A stretch of 64,000 nucleotides of DNA, from positions 152,127 to 216,126 of the forward strand of contig CAWBZS010000005.1 of the NCBI GenBank assembly GCA_963793335.1. Direction: 5' to 3'. Positions 44,604 to 52,317 of the stretch are shown in pieces (within the stretch, counting starts at the first letter, position 1; every line of letters begins with the position of its first letter). The position numbers and the translations under genes were made by a program. Origin of the DNA: Sva-07 sp963793335. GTDB lineage: Bacteria > Actinomycetota > Acidimicrobiia > Acidimicrobiales > Ilumatobacteraceae. The notes under the pieces were generated by a model that was given only the letters and a program-made list of their open reading frames with translations, did not search any database and was not told the DNA's origin.

Positions 44604-46337
44604 ATGGCTGAGTACGACCTGATCGTCCGTGGGGGTTCCGTCATCGATGGCACCGGCACCGACGCCCGCACCGCTGACGTCGCCGTGCGCGACGGCCTGG
44701 TCGTCGAGGTGGGCAAGGTCGCAGCCGGCGCCGACCAAGAGATCGACGCCGACGGCGCACTGGTGATCCCCGGCATCGTCGACATCCACTCCCACTACGA
44801 CGGACAGGCCACCTGGGACCAGCGCCTCCAACCGTCCTCGTGGCACGGCGTGACCACCGTGGTCACCGGCAACTGCGGTGTCGGATTCGCCCCGGTGCAC
44901 GACGACGACCACGACAAACTCATCGAGTTGATGGAGGGCGTGGAGGACATCCCGGGTGCTGCACTGCACGAGGGGCTGCAGTGGAACTGGAATTCGTTCG
45001 GCGAGTTCCTGGACGCCGTCGAACACCTCCCCCACGACATCGACATCGCCATGCAGGTGCCCCACGGCGCCGTTCGGTTGAACGTGATGGGTGAGCGGGG
45101 CGCCAACCACGAGGACGCCACCCCCGACGACATCGCCGCAATGGCCGAGCTCACTCGTGAGGGCATCGTCGCTGGCGCGCTCGGGTTCACGACCAGCCGC
45201 ACCCGCAACCACAAGACGTCCACCGGCGCCTACACCCCGACGCTCACCGCCGCTCCCGACGAGCTGATCGGCATCGCGCAAGGCGTCGGGGCAACCGGCA
45301 CCGGTGTGCTCCAGGTGGTCTCCGACTTCCTCGACGTCGACGCCGAATTCGCCACGTTGCGCCAGATGGTCGCCACGTCGGGGCGACCGATGTCGATCTC
45401 GGTGGCGCGCAACCCCATGGTGCCCAACGCGTTCCGAGGCATTCTCGACCACATCAGCGCCGCCAACGCCGAGGGGCTGACGATGACCGGACAGGTGGCA
45501 CCGCGAGCGGTCGGGCTGATCCTCGGGCTCGAGTGCACCCTCAACCCGTTCCTGACCAACGCCGTGTACCGAGAGATCGCCGACCTCCCGCTCACCGATC
45601 GGGTCACCGCGCTGCGTACCACAGAATTCCGCGAGCGACTGCTCGCGGAGGCAACCGAGCGCTCACGAGACAAGCTCGGCGGCAACCTGATCTCGCGCTT
45701 CGATCTGTTGTTCGAGATGGCCGACGAACCGGACTACGAACCGACGCTCGACACCTCGATCGCTGCGGAAGCCGCCCGCCGTGGACTGACCCCGGAGGAA
45801 GTCGCGCTCGACGCACTACTCGCCGACGACGGGCACGGACTGATCTACCTGCCATTTCTCAACTACGTCGACGGCAACCTCGACGGCTGTCACGAGATGC
45901 TCGTGCACCCGCACACGGTTCCAGGCCTGAGTGACGGTGGGGCGCACGTCGGCACGATCTGCGACGGCAGCTTTCCGACCACACTGCTCGCCTACTGGGG
46001 TCGCGATCGCTCTCGCGACCGGATCCCGGTGCCCTTCCTCGTGCAACGCCACTGCCGCGACACCGCCCGCACGGTCGGGCTCTTCGACCGTGGCATCGTG
46101 GCCCCCGGCTACCGGGCCGACCTCAACGTGGTCGACTTCGAACGGTTGCGGCTCCACAAGCCGACGATCGTCCACGACCTCCCGGCGAACGGTCGGCGCC
46201 TCCTCCAACGGGCCGACGGATGGCGCCACACGATCGTGGCCGGCCACGAGACCTACCGCGACGGCGTCGCCACCGAGGCGCTGCCGGGCCGCTTGATCCG
46301 AGGCGGCCAAGGCGCACCGAGGGGAGCCACCCAATGA
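44604..46337 (+). CDS. D-aminoacylase-type amidohydrolase (paralogue of 5611-7329)
   Basis: A 577-residue amidohydrolase. Metal motif VDIHSHYDGQ, Cys ligand loop VTGNCGVGFAP and catalytic Asp in LSDGGAHVGT are all intact and align with the enzyme at 5611, so the two are paralogues. Their central regions differ, so substrates probably differ. Its TGA overlaps the ATG of the TauD-like gene by 4 nt (46334-46337), so the two are translated together and likely act in one pathway. Hydrolysis of an N-acyl amide followed by oxidation of the product is the simplest reading. Confidence 0.85.
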   Translation: MAEYDLIVRGGSVIDGTGTDARTADVAVRDGLVVEVGKVAAGADQEIDADGALVIPGIVDIHSHYDGQATWDQRLQPSSWHGVTTVVTGNCGVGFAPVHDDDHDKLIELMEGVEDIPGAALHEGLQWNWNSFGEFLDAVEHLPHDIDIAMQVPHGAVRLNVMGERGANHEDATPDDIAAMAELTREGIVAGALGFTTSRTRNHKTSTGAYTPTLTAAPDELIGIAQGVGATGTGVLQVVSDFLDVDAEFATLRQMVATSGRPMSISVARNPMVPNAFRGILDHISAANAEGLTMTGQVAPRAVGLILGLECTLNPFLTNAVYREIADLPLTDRVTALRTTEFRERLLAEATERSRDKLGGNLISRFDLLFEMADEPDYEPTLDTSIAAEAARRGLTPEEVALDALLADDGHGLIYLPFLNYVDGNLDGCHEMLVHPHTVPGLSDGGAHVGTICDGSFPTTLLAYWGRDRSRDRIPVPFLVQRHCRDTARTVGLFDRGIVAPGYRADLNVVDFERLRLHKPTIVHDLPANGRRLLQRADGWRHTIVAGHETYRDGVATEALPGRLIRGGQGAPRGATQ

Positions 46338-47359
46338 CGATCACCGAACTCGAAACGCATGCCGACTGGCGCGCCACCGACCTCGGCGATGTCGAACAGT
46401 GGACCCTGCGCTTGAGCGATACGCACCACGCCGAACTCGACGCCGCGCTTGCGCACGCCCGATCGATCACCGACGAGGTGCTCGACATCACGGCCGACGA
46501 CTTCCCACTGCCGACACTTGCGCCCGAGCTGCACCGCATCGCCGATTCCTTGGTGAACGGCCGCGGGTTCGCTCGGATCTCGGCCCTCGATGTCGATCGG
46601 CTCGGCGCCGAGGATGCCTCGTGGATGTACTGGGGCATCGGCATGCACCTCGGCGAACCGTGGCCACAGAACGCGAAGGGCCATCTGCTCGGCGATGTGC
46701 GTGACCAGGGCAAGGCCCCCGACGACCCCACAGCTCGCGGCAACGAGATCGGTGGGCACCCCCTCGGCTTCCACAGCGATGGCTCCGACCTCGTCGGCCT
46801 CATGTGCATCGACTCCGGGGTCAGCGGCGGCGAGAGCCTCATCGCCAACGCGGTCGGCGCCTACAACGCGCTCGTCCGATCGCGTCCCGACCTCGCCGCG
46901 ACGCTGTTCGAGCCGTTGCCATACGACTTCCGTGGCGAGCAACGAGACGGCGGCCGACCCTTCTATGAGGTGCCGGCGTTCACCCGCCACCGCGGACCGA
47001 CCGGCGACCGGCTGTTCGTGCGCTACATCCGTCCGTTCATCCAGGCATCGCAGCGTCACGCTGGTGCGCCGAGACTCACCGAGTTGCAGATCGAGGCGAT
47101 GGACGCCTACGACGCATTGATCAACGATCCGGACAACCAGGTCGAGATGGCGTTGCAGCCGGGCGACATCCAGTTCGTGAACAACTACCACGTGCTGCAC
47201 GGGCGCCGCCGCTATGTCGACGACCCCGACGCCGGTCGAGTCCGGTGGCTCAAGCGGCTCTGGCTGGCCACCGACGTCCTCGGCCCCGACGACCGACCCG
47301 AACGCTTCCAGCGCGTCGGCGCCATGGGCCACTGGGGTGACCGTCGCACCCGCGCGTGA
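46334..47359 (+). CDS. TauD/TfdA-family Fe(II)/2-oxoglutarate dioxygenase
   Basis: A 341-residue double-stranded beta-helix dioxygenase. The iron ligands are His147 and Asp149 in GFHSDGSD and the distal His289 in NYHVLHGRRR; the Arg for 2-oxoglutarate is in RWLKRLWL. The NNYHVLHGRRR block is typical of gamma-butyrobetaine/TauD relatives. It is coupled to the amidohydrolase by a 4-nt overlap. The enzyme hydroxylates an unknown small molecule, possibly the acid or amine released by its partner. Confidence 0.85.
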   Translation: MTITELETHADWRATDLGDVEQWTLRLSDTHHAELDAALAHARSITDEVLDITADDFPLPTLAPELHRIADSLVNGRGFARISALDVDRLGAEDASWMYWGIGMHLGEPWPQNAKGHLLGDVRDQGKAPDDPTARGNEIGGHPLGFHSDGSDLVGLMCIDSGVSGGESLIANAVGAYNALVRSRPDLAATLFEPLPYDFRGEQRDGGRPFYEVPAFTRHRGPTGDRLFVRYIRPFIQASQRHAGAPRLTELQIEAMDAYDALINDPDNQVEMALQPGDIQFVNNYHVLHGRRRYVDDPDAGRVRWLKRLWLATDVLGPDDRPERFQRVGAMGHWGDRRTRA

Positions 47360-47380
47360 GTCGACCGGGCGACCGTCAGA

Positions 47381-48052
47381 TCAGAGTTCGTCGAGGATCT
47401 GCTGACGCTTGACGGCGTACTCGGTGTCGTCGATCAGCCCCTGCTCCTTCAGATCGTCGAGCGCAGCGAGGCGGTCGGTGGCCGACGGCGGTCGGGGCGT
47501 CGGCGACGAGACGTCGGTCTGCTCACGCATCGCTTTGGCGAGCGACGCCGCGTCGCGGTCGGAGTCGCGCTGTTCGTCTGCTTCGACCTGAGCGAAGATG
47601 AGGCTCCGCACGTGCTCGGGATCGGGAATGTTCTCGAACACCGAGTCACCCGTCTGCCCAGCGGACTCGATGGTGACGACACCGTTGTTGAGCATTCGGG
47701 CGATCATCGACTGGTTGAAGTTGACGTTGTTCACCCGGTTCAGTGGGATCGACACGCCGCGTCGCCTGACCACGCCGCTCTGATATGCCACGCGCTCGCT
47801 GGTGATCGCGAATCGGGTCGTCTTCCACTGCACGAACTCGTAGGCGAGATTGACCATCAGGACCACGAACGCCACCAGGGTCAACCAACCGATGACCGAA
47901 TTGAGCCAATCGGAATCGACCAGCCACAGCAGCAGGACCAGACCGAGCAGACCGAACCCTGCGGCCACCTGCTTCCAGAAGTAGAACCAGTGCGGGTTCG
48001 AGGCGAGAATCATGGTCTCGTCAGGCATGAGTTCGATGTCGGCGCCGAGCAT
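47381..48052 (-). CDS. Membrane protein with bacterial PH (YdbS-like) and SHOCT domains
   Basis: A 223-residue protein with two spans (FGLLGLVLLLWLVDSDWLNS, then WLTLVAFVVLMVNLAYEFV) followed by a bPH2-type domain (TTRFAITSERVAYQSGVV, SIPLNRVNNVNFNQS). A linker leads to a SHOCT motif at the C-terminus (LDDLKEQGLIDDTEYAVKR). SHOCT is a short helical oligomerisation motif; bPH2 domains often serve membrane-stress proteins. The ATG at 48052 is preceded 7 nt away by TACAGT. The role is not known. Confidence 0.8.
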   Translation of the reverse strand: MLGADIELMPDETMILASNPHWFYFWKQVAAGFGLLGLVLLLWLVDSDWLNSVIGWLTLVAFVVLMVNLAYEFVQWKTTRFAITSERVAYQSGVVRRRGVSIPLNRVNNVNFNQSMIARMLNNGVVTIESAGQTGDSVFENIPDPEHVRSLIFAQVEADEQRDSDRDAASLAKAMREQTDVSSPTPRPPSATDRLAALDDLKEQGLIDDTEYAVKRQQILDEL

Positions 48053-48059
48053 GACGCGA

Positions 48060-48065
48060 ACTGTA
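48060..48065 (-). promoter_or_regulatory. -10 hexamer TACAGT (minus strand)
   Basis: It ends 7 nt before the ATG at 48052, with no Shine-Dalgarno. Confidence 0.5.
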
Positions 48066-48081
48066 GTGCTCAGCGACCGAA

Positions 48082-48390
48082 TCAAGCGATGAATCTGACC
48101 GCTGCCGTGGCGGCAGATGCGAGCACGATCACCACCACGAACGGGGCTCGCCGCCAAAGCGCCAGCGCGGCAACGACCAGCCCGACCACGCGGGCGTCGA
48201 GCACCACCTCGCGTCCATCGCCGACGGTGGACACGATCGCCAATGCCGCCAGCAGCGCGGCTGGGAGCAGCGCCACGACTCGCTGCACACGAATCGGCAA
48301 TTCGCGCTCGCCGAGCACGAGCGGGCCGGCCGACTTGAGCGCGAAGGTACCGATCGTCATCACGATCAGTACGACGGTCGCATTGCTCAT
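48082..48390 (-). CDS. azlD: AzlD-family branched-chain amino acid exporter subunit
   Basis: A 102-residue protein with three or four spans (TVVLIVMTIGTFALKSAGPL, VVALLPAALLAALAIVSTV, VVGLVVAALALWRRAPFVVV), the size and pattern of AzlD. Its ATG overlaps the end of azlC by 4 nt, so both subunits are made together. With AzlC it forms a complex that exports branched-chain amino acids or analogues such as 4-azaleucine. Confidence 0.8.
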   Translation of the reverse strand: MSNATVVLIVMTIGTFALKSAGPLVLGERELPIRVQRVVALLPAALLAALAIVSTVGDGREVVLDARVVGLVVAALALWRRAPFVVVIVLASAATAAVRFIA

Positions 48391-49100
48391 CGCGCCGCCC
48401 CCGACGCATCACGCTCAGGCTCGACGCGAGGCCACGGAAGTCGCGCCGCTGCCACGCCAAGCATCGCGGCCAGGATCGGCACGCCCGGCGGGGTGAACGG
48501 AATCAACACGACGGCGATCACCGCACCGGCGATGGCGGTTCGCAGCTGTGTCGGCGTGGCGAGTCGGGGCCACAGCAACGCCAGGAACGCCGCGGGGCCG
48601 GCGGCGTCGAGGCCGAGATCGGTGATCAGATCTCCGGCACCGGAGAACGCAACGTGGCCGACCACCGTCGAGAGATTCCACACGACGAACACGCCGATGC
48701 CAGCGACGAGATACCCGTAGCGGCGCCAACGCAGCTCACGCTGGGCTGCACCGACGGCGGTCGACTCGTCGATCATCAGTTGCGACATCGCGGCGCGTTG
48801 CCACCACGCCCCAACGAGCGCTGGCGCCATGATCACGCCGAACGCCAGCGAGCGAACGTTGAGCAGCAGCCCGGCGATCGCCGCAGAGGCGACCGAGCCG
48901 CCGTCGCCGAGGATCTCGACGGCGGCGAACTGGCTGCTCCCGCCGAACACCAGCGCCGAGAACCCGATCGCCTGGAGCAACGACAGTCCCGATGTCGCCG
49001 CCGACGCGCCGAAGACGATTCCAAACGGAGCCACCGCCGTCACGATCGACGCGGCCTGCCGGTGGATCGCCCGGCGGTGCGCAGCGTCGGTGTTGCTCAC
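48387..49100 (-). CDS. azlC: AzlC-family branched-chain amino acid exporter subunit
   Basis: A 237-residue protein with about five to six spans. APFGIVFGASAATSGLSLLQ and FSALVFGGSSQFAAVEILGD are typical AzlC segments, followed by LLNVRSLAFGVIMAPALVG. The GTG at 49100 is chosen; the longer start adds only charged residues. The gene is divergent from trmB with a 59-bp gap. It pairs with azlD as a two-part exporter. Confidence 0.85.
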   Translation of the reverse strand: MSNTDAAHRRAIHRQAASIVTAVAPFGIVFGASAATSGLSLLQAIGFSALVFGGSSQFAAVEILGDGGSVASAAIAGLLLNVRSLAFGVIMAPALVGAWWQRAAMSQLMIDESTAVGAAQRELRWRRYGYLVAGIGVFVVWNLSTVVGHVAFSGAGDLITDLGLDAAGPAAFLALLWPRLATPTQLRTAIAGAVIAVVLIPFTPPGVPILAAMLGVAAARLPWPRVEPERDASGAAR

Positions 49101-49145
49101 GTCGTCTCGTTTGCGCCGGCCCACGGTGCTGCAGTCTGGTCCCGG

Positions 49146-49151
49146 TAGCGT
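49146..49151 (+). promoter_or_regulatory. -10 hexamer TAGCGT before trmB
   Basis: It ends 8 nt before the GTG at 49160. The alternative GTG at 49166 would be 14 nt away, so 49160 is preferred. Confidence 0.45.
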
Positions 49152-49159
49152 CCGGCGAC

Positions 49160-49846
49160 GTGTTCGTGACGGGTGGTGACGGTGCTCGCTCCGTGCGGCG
49201 ACCTGCTGCGTCGTTCAAGGTGCGCCGACGCTCGCTGTCGCCGAAGCGTCAGGACGAGTTCGACCGTTGGATCGTCACCTGGGGCCTCGACCTCGACGGG
49301 CCGGCGCTCGATTGGGCCGAGACGTTCGGACGCGACGGCGACGTCGTGCTCGATGTCGGCTTCGGCCACGGGGAATCGACGATCGAGATGGCAGCGGCGC
49401 AGCCCGAGCTCGACGTGATCGGCGTCGAGGTCCACACCCCCGGGGTGGTCACGGTGCTCGACGCCATCGAGCACCGTCACCTGCACCACATCCGGGTGGT
49501 GCACGGCGACGTGCTTCCGTTCCTCGACCGCATCGCGCCCGAGTCATTGGCTGTCGTGCGGATCTACTTCCCCGACCCCTGGACGAAGCGCCGGAACTTC
49601 CATCGACGCCTCGTCGGCCCCGACGTCGTCGCTGCCCTCGTCGACCGCCTGAAGCCGCGAGGCCAACTACACCTCGCCACCGACATCGCCGACTACGCCA
49701 TCGAGATGCAGCGGGTGTGCGACGCCGAACCGAGGCTGTCAGGCGGTGTCATCGATCGACCCGGCTGGCGCCCGCTCACCCGCTTCGAACAACGCGGCCT
49801 CGATGCCGGCCGCTCCCCCACCGACCTGCTCTACACCCGCGTGTAA
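49160..49846 (+). CDS. trmB: tRNA (guanine46-N7)-methyltransferase TrmB
   Basis: A 228-residue SAM-dependent enzyme that methylates G46 in the variable loop of tRNAs. The SAM motif VVLDVGFGHGESTIEMAA is typical, followed by GVEVHTPGVV and the family signature RIYFPDPWTKRRNFHRRL. FEQRGLDAG near the end is the conserved FExxG-type block. Length is normal. The GTG at 49160 fits the TAGCGT spacing. The TAA stop is inside palindrome copy 4, which also gives the stop of the convergent MFS gene. Confidence 0.92.
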   Translation: MFVTGGDGARSVRRPAASFKVRRRSLSPKRQDEFDRWIVTWGLDLDGPALDWAETFGRDGDVVLDVGFGHGESTIEMAAAQPELDVIGVEVHTPGVVTVLDAIEHRHLHHIRVVHGDVLPFLDRIAPESLAVVRIYFPDPWTKRRNFHRRLVGPDVVAALVDRLKPRGQLHLATDIADYAIEMQRVCDAEPRLSGGVIDRPGWRPLTRFEQRGLDAGRSPTDLLYTRV

Positions 49847-49875
49847 CGTTTGGTGTCTGACACCAAACGTTACGC
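49841..49875. repeat. Palindromic repeat copy 4, shared stop codons of two convergent genes
   Basis: Arms of 17 bp around a central T (core GTAACGTTTGGTGTC), with one G-T wobble near the outer end. It contains the TAA of trmB (49844-49846) and the TAA of the MFS gene on the other strand (49870-49872). It would fold as the same hairpin in both transcripts. Confidence 0.8.
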
Positions 49876-51117
49876 CGACGCGCGGGTCGGGGATTTTGGT
49901 CGCAACTCGTCGAACGTGTCGATCTTGCGGATCGACGGGAACACCACGGCGAAGCTCGCCGCGATGCCCATCGTGATCAGACCGCCGCCCACGATCGCCC
50001 ACGGCACGCCGAACATGCGAGCGGCGACACCACTCTCGAACGCGCCGAGTTCGTTGGACGCGCCGATGAAGACGCCTTCGACCGCGCTGACCCTGCCGAG
50101 CTGCTCGTCGGGTGTGACCAACGGGACGATCGAGCCACGAATGAACATCGACACCATGTCGGCCCCCGAGATCACCACGAGCGCGATGAACGCCACCGCG
50201 TAGCTCCGGGTCAGGCCGAACACGACCGTGCCGGCACCGAAGATGAACACGACCCACAGCAGCGTCGGCCCGACCCGACGCGTGATCGGACGCGTCGCCA
50301 ACCAGATCGCCATCACCGCTGCGCCGATGCCGGGCGCCGCTCGCAACCACCCGTAGGCGATGTCGCCGACGCCCAGCCGGTCGCTGGCCACCGCCGGGAT
50401 CAATGCGATCGCGCCACCGAACAACACGGCGAACAGGTCGAGCGAGATCGTGCCGAGCACCACCGGGGTACGGCGGACGAACCGGAGACCCTCCATCGCT
50501 GCGTGCAAGGTGGGCCGGTCGGTGATGCGTTCGGGTTCGCGGGCGTACACGATCATCAGGATCGGGATGATCGCCGCGAACTCGAGAATCGCGGCGAGCG
50601 TGTAGGCCTCGCTCGGACCCACCGAGTACAGGAACCCGCCGATGACCGGGCCGACGATCGAGGCAGCCGTGAACGTGGCGGTCCAGAGGGCGATGATCTG
50701 CGGGAACAACTCCGGCGGAGCGAGCAGCGGCGCGATCGAGCGACGCGACGGCGCCAGCATCGCGTCGGCGGCGCCGAAGACGAACACGATCAGGAACAGG
50801 GGCCACACCGTGCCGGGGGAGATCTGGCTGTACACGACCAAGGCAACGGCACAACACACCCGAGCGAAGATGAACAGCGCACTCACCCGACGCCGATCGA
50901 ACCGGTCGGCCACCCATCCGCTCACCAACACCAACAGCACCGCTGGGATGAACTGCGCGAGGCCGATGAAGCCGATGTCGAGTTCGTTGCCCGACGTGTC
51001 GAATGTCTGCTTGAAGAGCACCGTCACCAGGAGGTTCCGCGCTGTGGCCGCGAGCGCGGTCGACAGCAGATACCGGCGGACCGCCGGGTACTGCAGAACC
51101 TCACGTGCGTTGGCCAC
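49870..51117 (-). CDS. MFS transporter (EntS-like)
   Basis: A 415-residue transporter with about 12 spans. The loop DRFDRRRVSALFIFARV between spans 2 and 3 is the MFS family motif A; the ALFIFARVCCAVALVVYSQ and ADAMLAPSRRSIAPLLAP blocks match the EntS/MFS_3 group, which exports siderophores or drugs. The GTG at 51117 has TAGCGT 6 nt upstream. The substrate is not known. The gene ends in the shared palindrome. Confidence 0.85.
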   Translation of the reverse strand: MANAREVLQYPAVRRYLLSTALAATARNLLVTVLFKQTFDTSGNELDIGFIGLAQFIPAVLLVLVSGWVADRFDRRRVSALFIFARVCCAVALVVYSQISPGTVWPLFLIVFVFGAADAMLAPSRRSIAPLLAPPELFPQIIALWTATFTAASIVGPVIGGFLYSVGPSEAYTLAAILEFAAIIPILMIVYAREPERITDRPTLHAAMEGLRFVRRTPVVLGTISLDLFAVLFGGAIALIPAVASDRLGVGDIAYGWLRAAPGIGAAVMAIWLATRPITRRVGPTLLWVVFIFGAGTVVFGLTRSYAVAFIALVVISGADMVSMFIRGSIVPLVTPDEQLGRVSAVEGVFIGASNELGAFESGVAARMFGVPWAIVGGGLITMGIAASFAVVFPSIRKIDTFDELRPKSPTRASA

Positions 51118-51123
51118 CGGGGC

Positions 51124-51129
51124 ACGCTA
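51124..51129 (-). promoter_or_regulatory. -10 hexamer TAGCGT (minus strand)
   Basis: It ends 6 nt before the GTG at 51117, with no Shine-Dalgarno. Confidence 0.5.
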
Positions 51130-51223
51130 GCGACGCCGTGGCCGCACGCTTCCCGCAGGGTCGCCGTCGGGGGCACTGGTCGACAGCGGCGGTCGGTTCC
51201 GGCAGCAGGCTCGATGCATGATC

Positions 51224-51237
51224 ATTGCGGTCGCAAT
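51224..51237. promoter_or_regulatory. Candidate operator ATTGCGGTCGCAAT before pirin gene
   Basis: A perfect inverted repeat with 6-bp arms and a 2-nt centre. It covers the -35 position of the pirin promoter (the -10 is at 51254), so a bound repressor would block RNA polymerase. Confidence 0.45.
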
Positions 51238-51253
51238 AATCCCGGTTCGCTCG

Positions 51254-51259
51254 TACACT
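51254..51259 (+). promoter_or_regulatory. -10 hexamer TACACT of a probable leaderless promoter
   Basis: It ends 7 nt before the ATG at 51267. Confidence 0.5.
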
Positions 51260-51266
51260 CACCGTC

Positions 51267-52307
51267 ATGACCGGAGCACTCCTGCAGACGTTCCCCCTCG
51301 GCACGCAGTGGCCGACGATCGACCCGTTCCTCTTCTGTGCGCATCACCGCGACGACTACCCGACGGGCACCGTCGACCTCGGCCCCGACGCTCCGCTCGT
51401 CGGACGCGACATGGGCCAGGACTTCGCCGGCGTCGACGGCTGGAACATGTACCACGGCTCGACCGTGCCCGGCTTCCCGCAACATCCCCACCGCGGGTTC
51501 GAGACCGTCACCTACGTGCGCACCGGGTTCTGCGACCACAGCGACTCGCTCGGCGCCACCGCCCGCTTCGGACGCGGCGACACCCAGTGGATGACGGCCG
51601 GTAAAGGCATCGTGCACTGCGAGATGTTCCCGCTGCTCGACTCCGAGGCCCCCAACCCGCTCGAGTTGTTCCAGATCTGGCTCAACCTGCCGGCGGCCGA
51701 CAAGATGGTCGACCCGTACTTCACCATGCTCTGGAGCCATGACACCCCGACCGTGGTCGTCCCCTCCGGCGACGGCGACGCATTGGTCGACATCACGGTG
51801 ATCGCCGGGTCGCTCGACAACGCCGAGGCACCGAGCCCACCGCCGAACTCGTGGGCCGCCAAGGCCGAGGCCGACGTCGCCATCTGGCACCTCCGCTTCG
51901 ACCCGGGCGCACGCTGGACGATCCCCGCCGCCGGGGCCGAATCGCACCGCCTGCTGTACGCGTTCTCCGGTTCGTGGCTCACCGTCGACGGCGAGCGTCT
52001 CGACGCCGGCAACGGTGCCGCCATCGACCCGAGCCGGCCCCTGGAGTTGATCGCCGGCGACGAGGGAGTCGAATGCATGGTGCTGCAGGGCCGCCCGATC
52101 GCCGAGCCCGTGGCGCAGTACGGACCATTCGTGATGAACACCCAGGCAGAGATTCAGCAGGCCTTCGAGGACTACCGCCGCACCCAGTTCGGTGGTTGGC
52201 CATGGGGTGCCGACGATCCGAACCACGGCCCCGAGGCCCGTCGGTTCGCCCGCCACGCCGACGGCCGCGTCGAAGCCTTCGACGTCGAGCCCGTCTCCAC
52301 CGCCTGA
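51267..52307 (+). CDS. Pirin-family cupin protein
   Basis: A 346-residue two-cupin protein. The pirin motif HPHRGFETVTYV supplies two His ligands for iron; MTAGKGIVHCEMF gives the third His and Glu. Both halves have cupin strands, the second (IWHLRFDPGARWTIP) without metal ligands. Bacterial pirins can act as quercetin dioxygenases or as redox-sensing partners of other proteins; which applies is unclear. It is longer than typical pirins (about 290) by a C-terminal tail with FGGWPWGADDPNHGPEARRF. The promoter carries a palindrome over its -35 position. Confidence 0.85.
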   Translation: MTGALLQTFPLGTQWPTIDPFLFCAHHRDDYPTGTVDLGPDAPLVGRDMGQDFAGVDGWNMYHGSTVPGFPQHPHRGFETVTYVRTGFCDHSDSLGATARFGRGDTQWMTAGKGIVHCEMFPLLDSEAPNPLELFQIWLNLPAADKMVDPYFTMLWSHDTPTVVVPSGDGDALVDITVIAGSLDNAEAPSPPPNSWAAKAEADVAIWHLRFDPGARWTIPAAGAESHRLLYAFSGSWLTVDGERLDAGNGAAIDPSRPLELIAGDEGVECMVLQGRPIAEPVAQYGPFVMNTQAEIQQAFEDYRRTQFGGWPWGADDPNHGPEARRFARHADGRVEAFDVEPVSTA

Positions 52308-52317
52308 CGGGGGTCGG

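Noticed and set aside
30859..49875. The four palindromes considered as a CRISPR array
   Set aside because: They are dispersed over 19 kb, near-perfect palindromes, without regular spacers or cas genes.
51224..51237. Riboswitch or leader RNA before pirin
   Set aside because: The promoter geometry leaves almost no 5' leader, so the palindrome is more likely a DNA operator.
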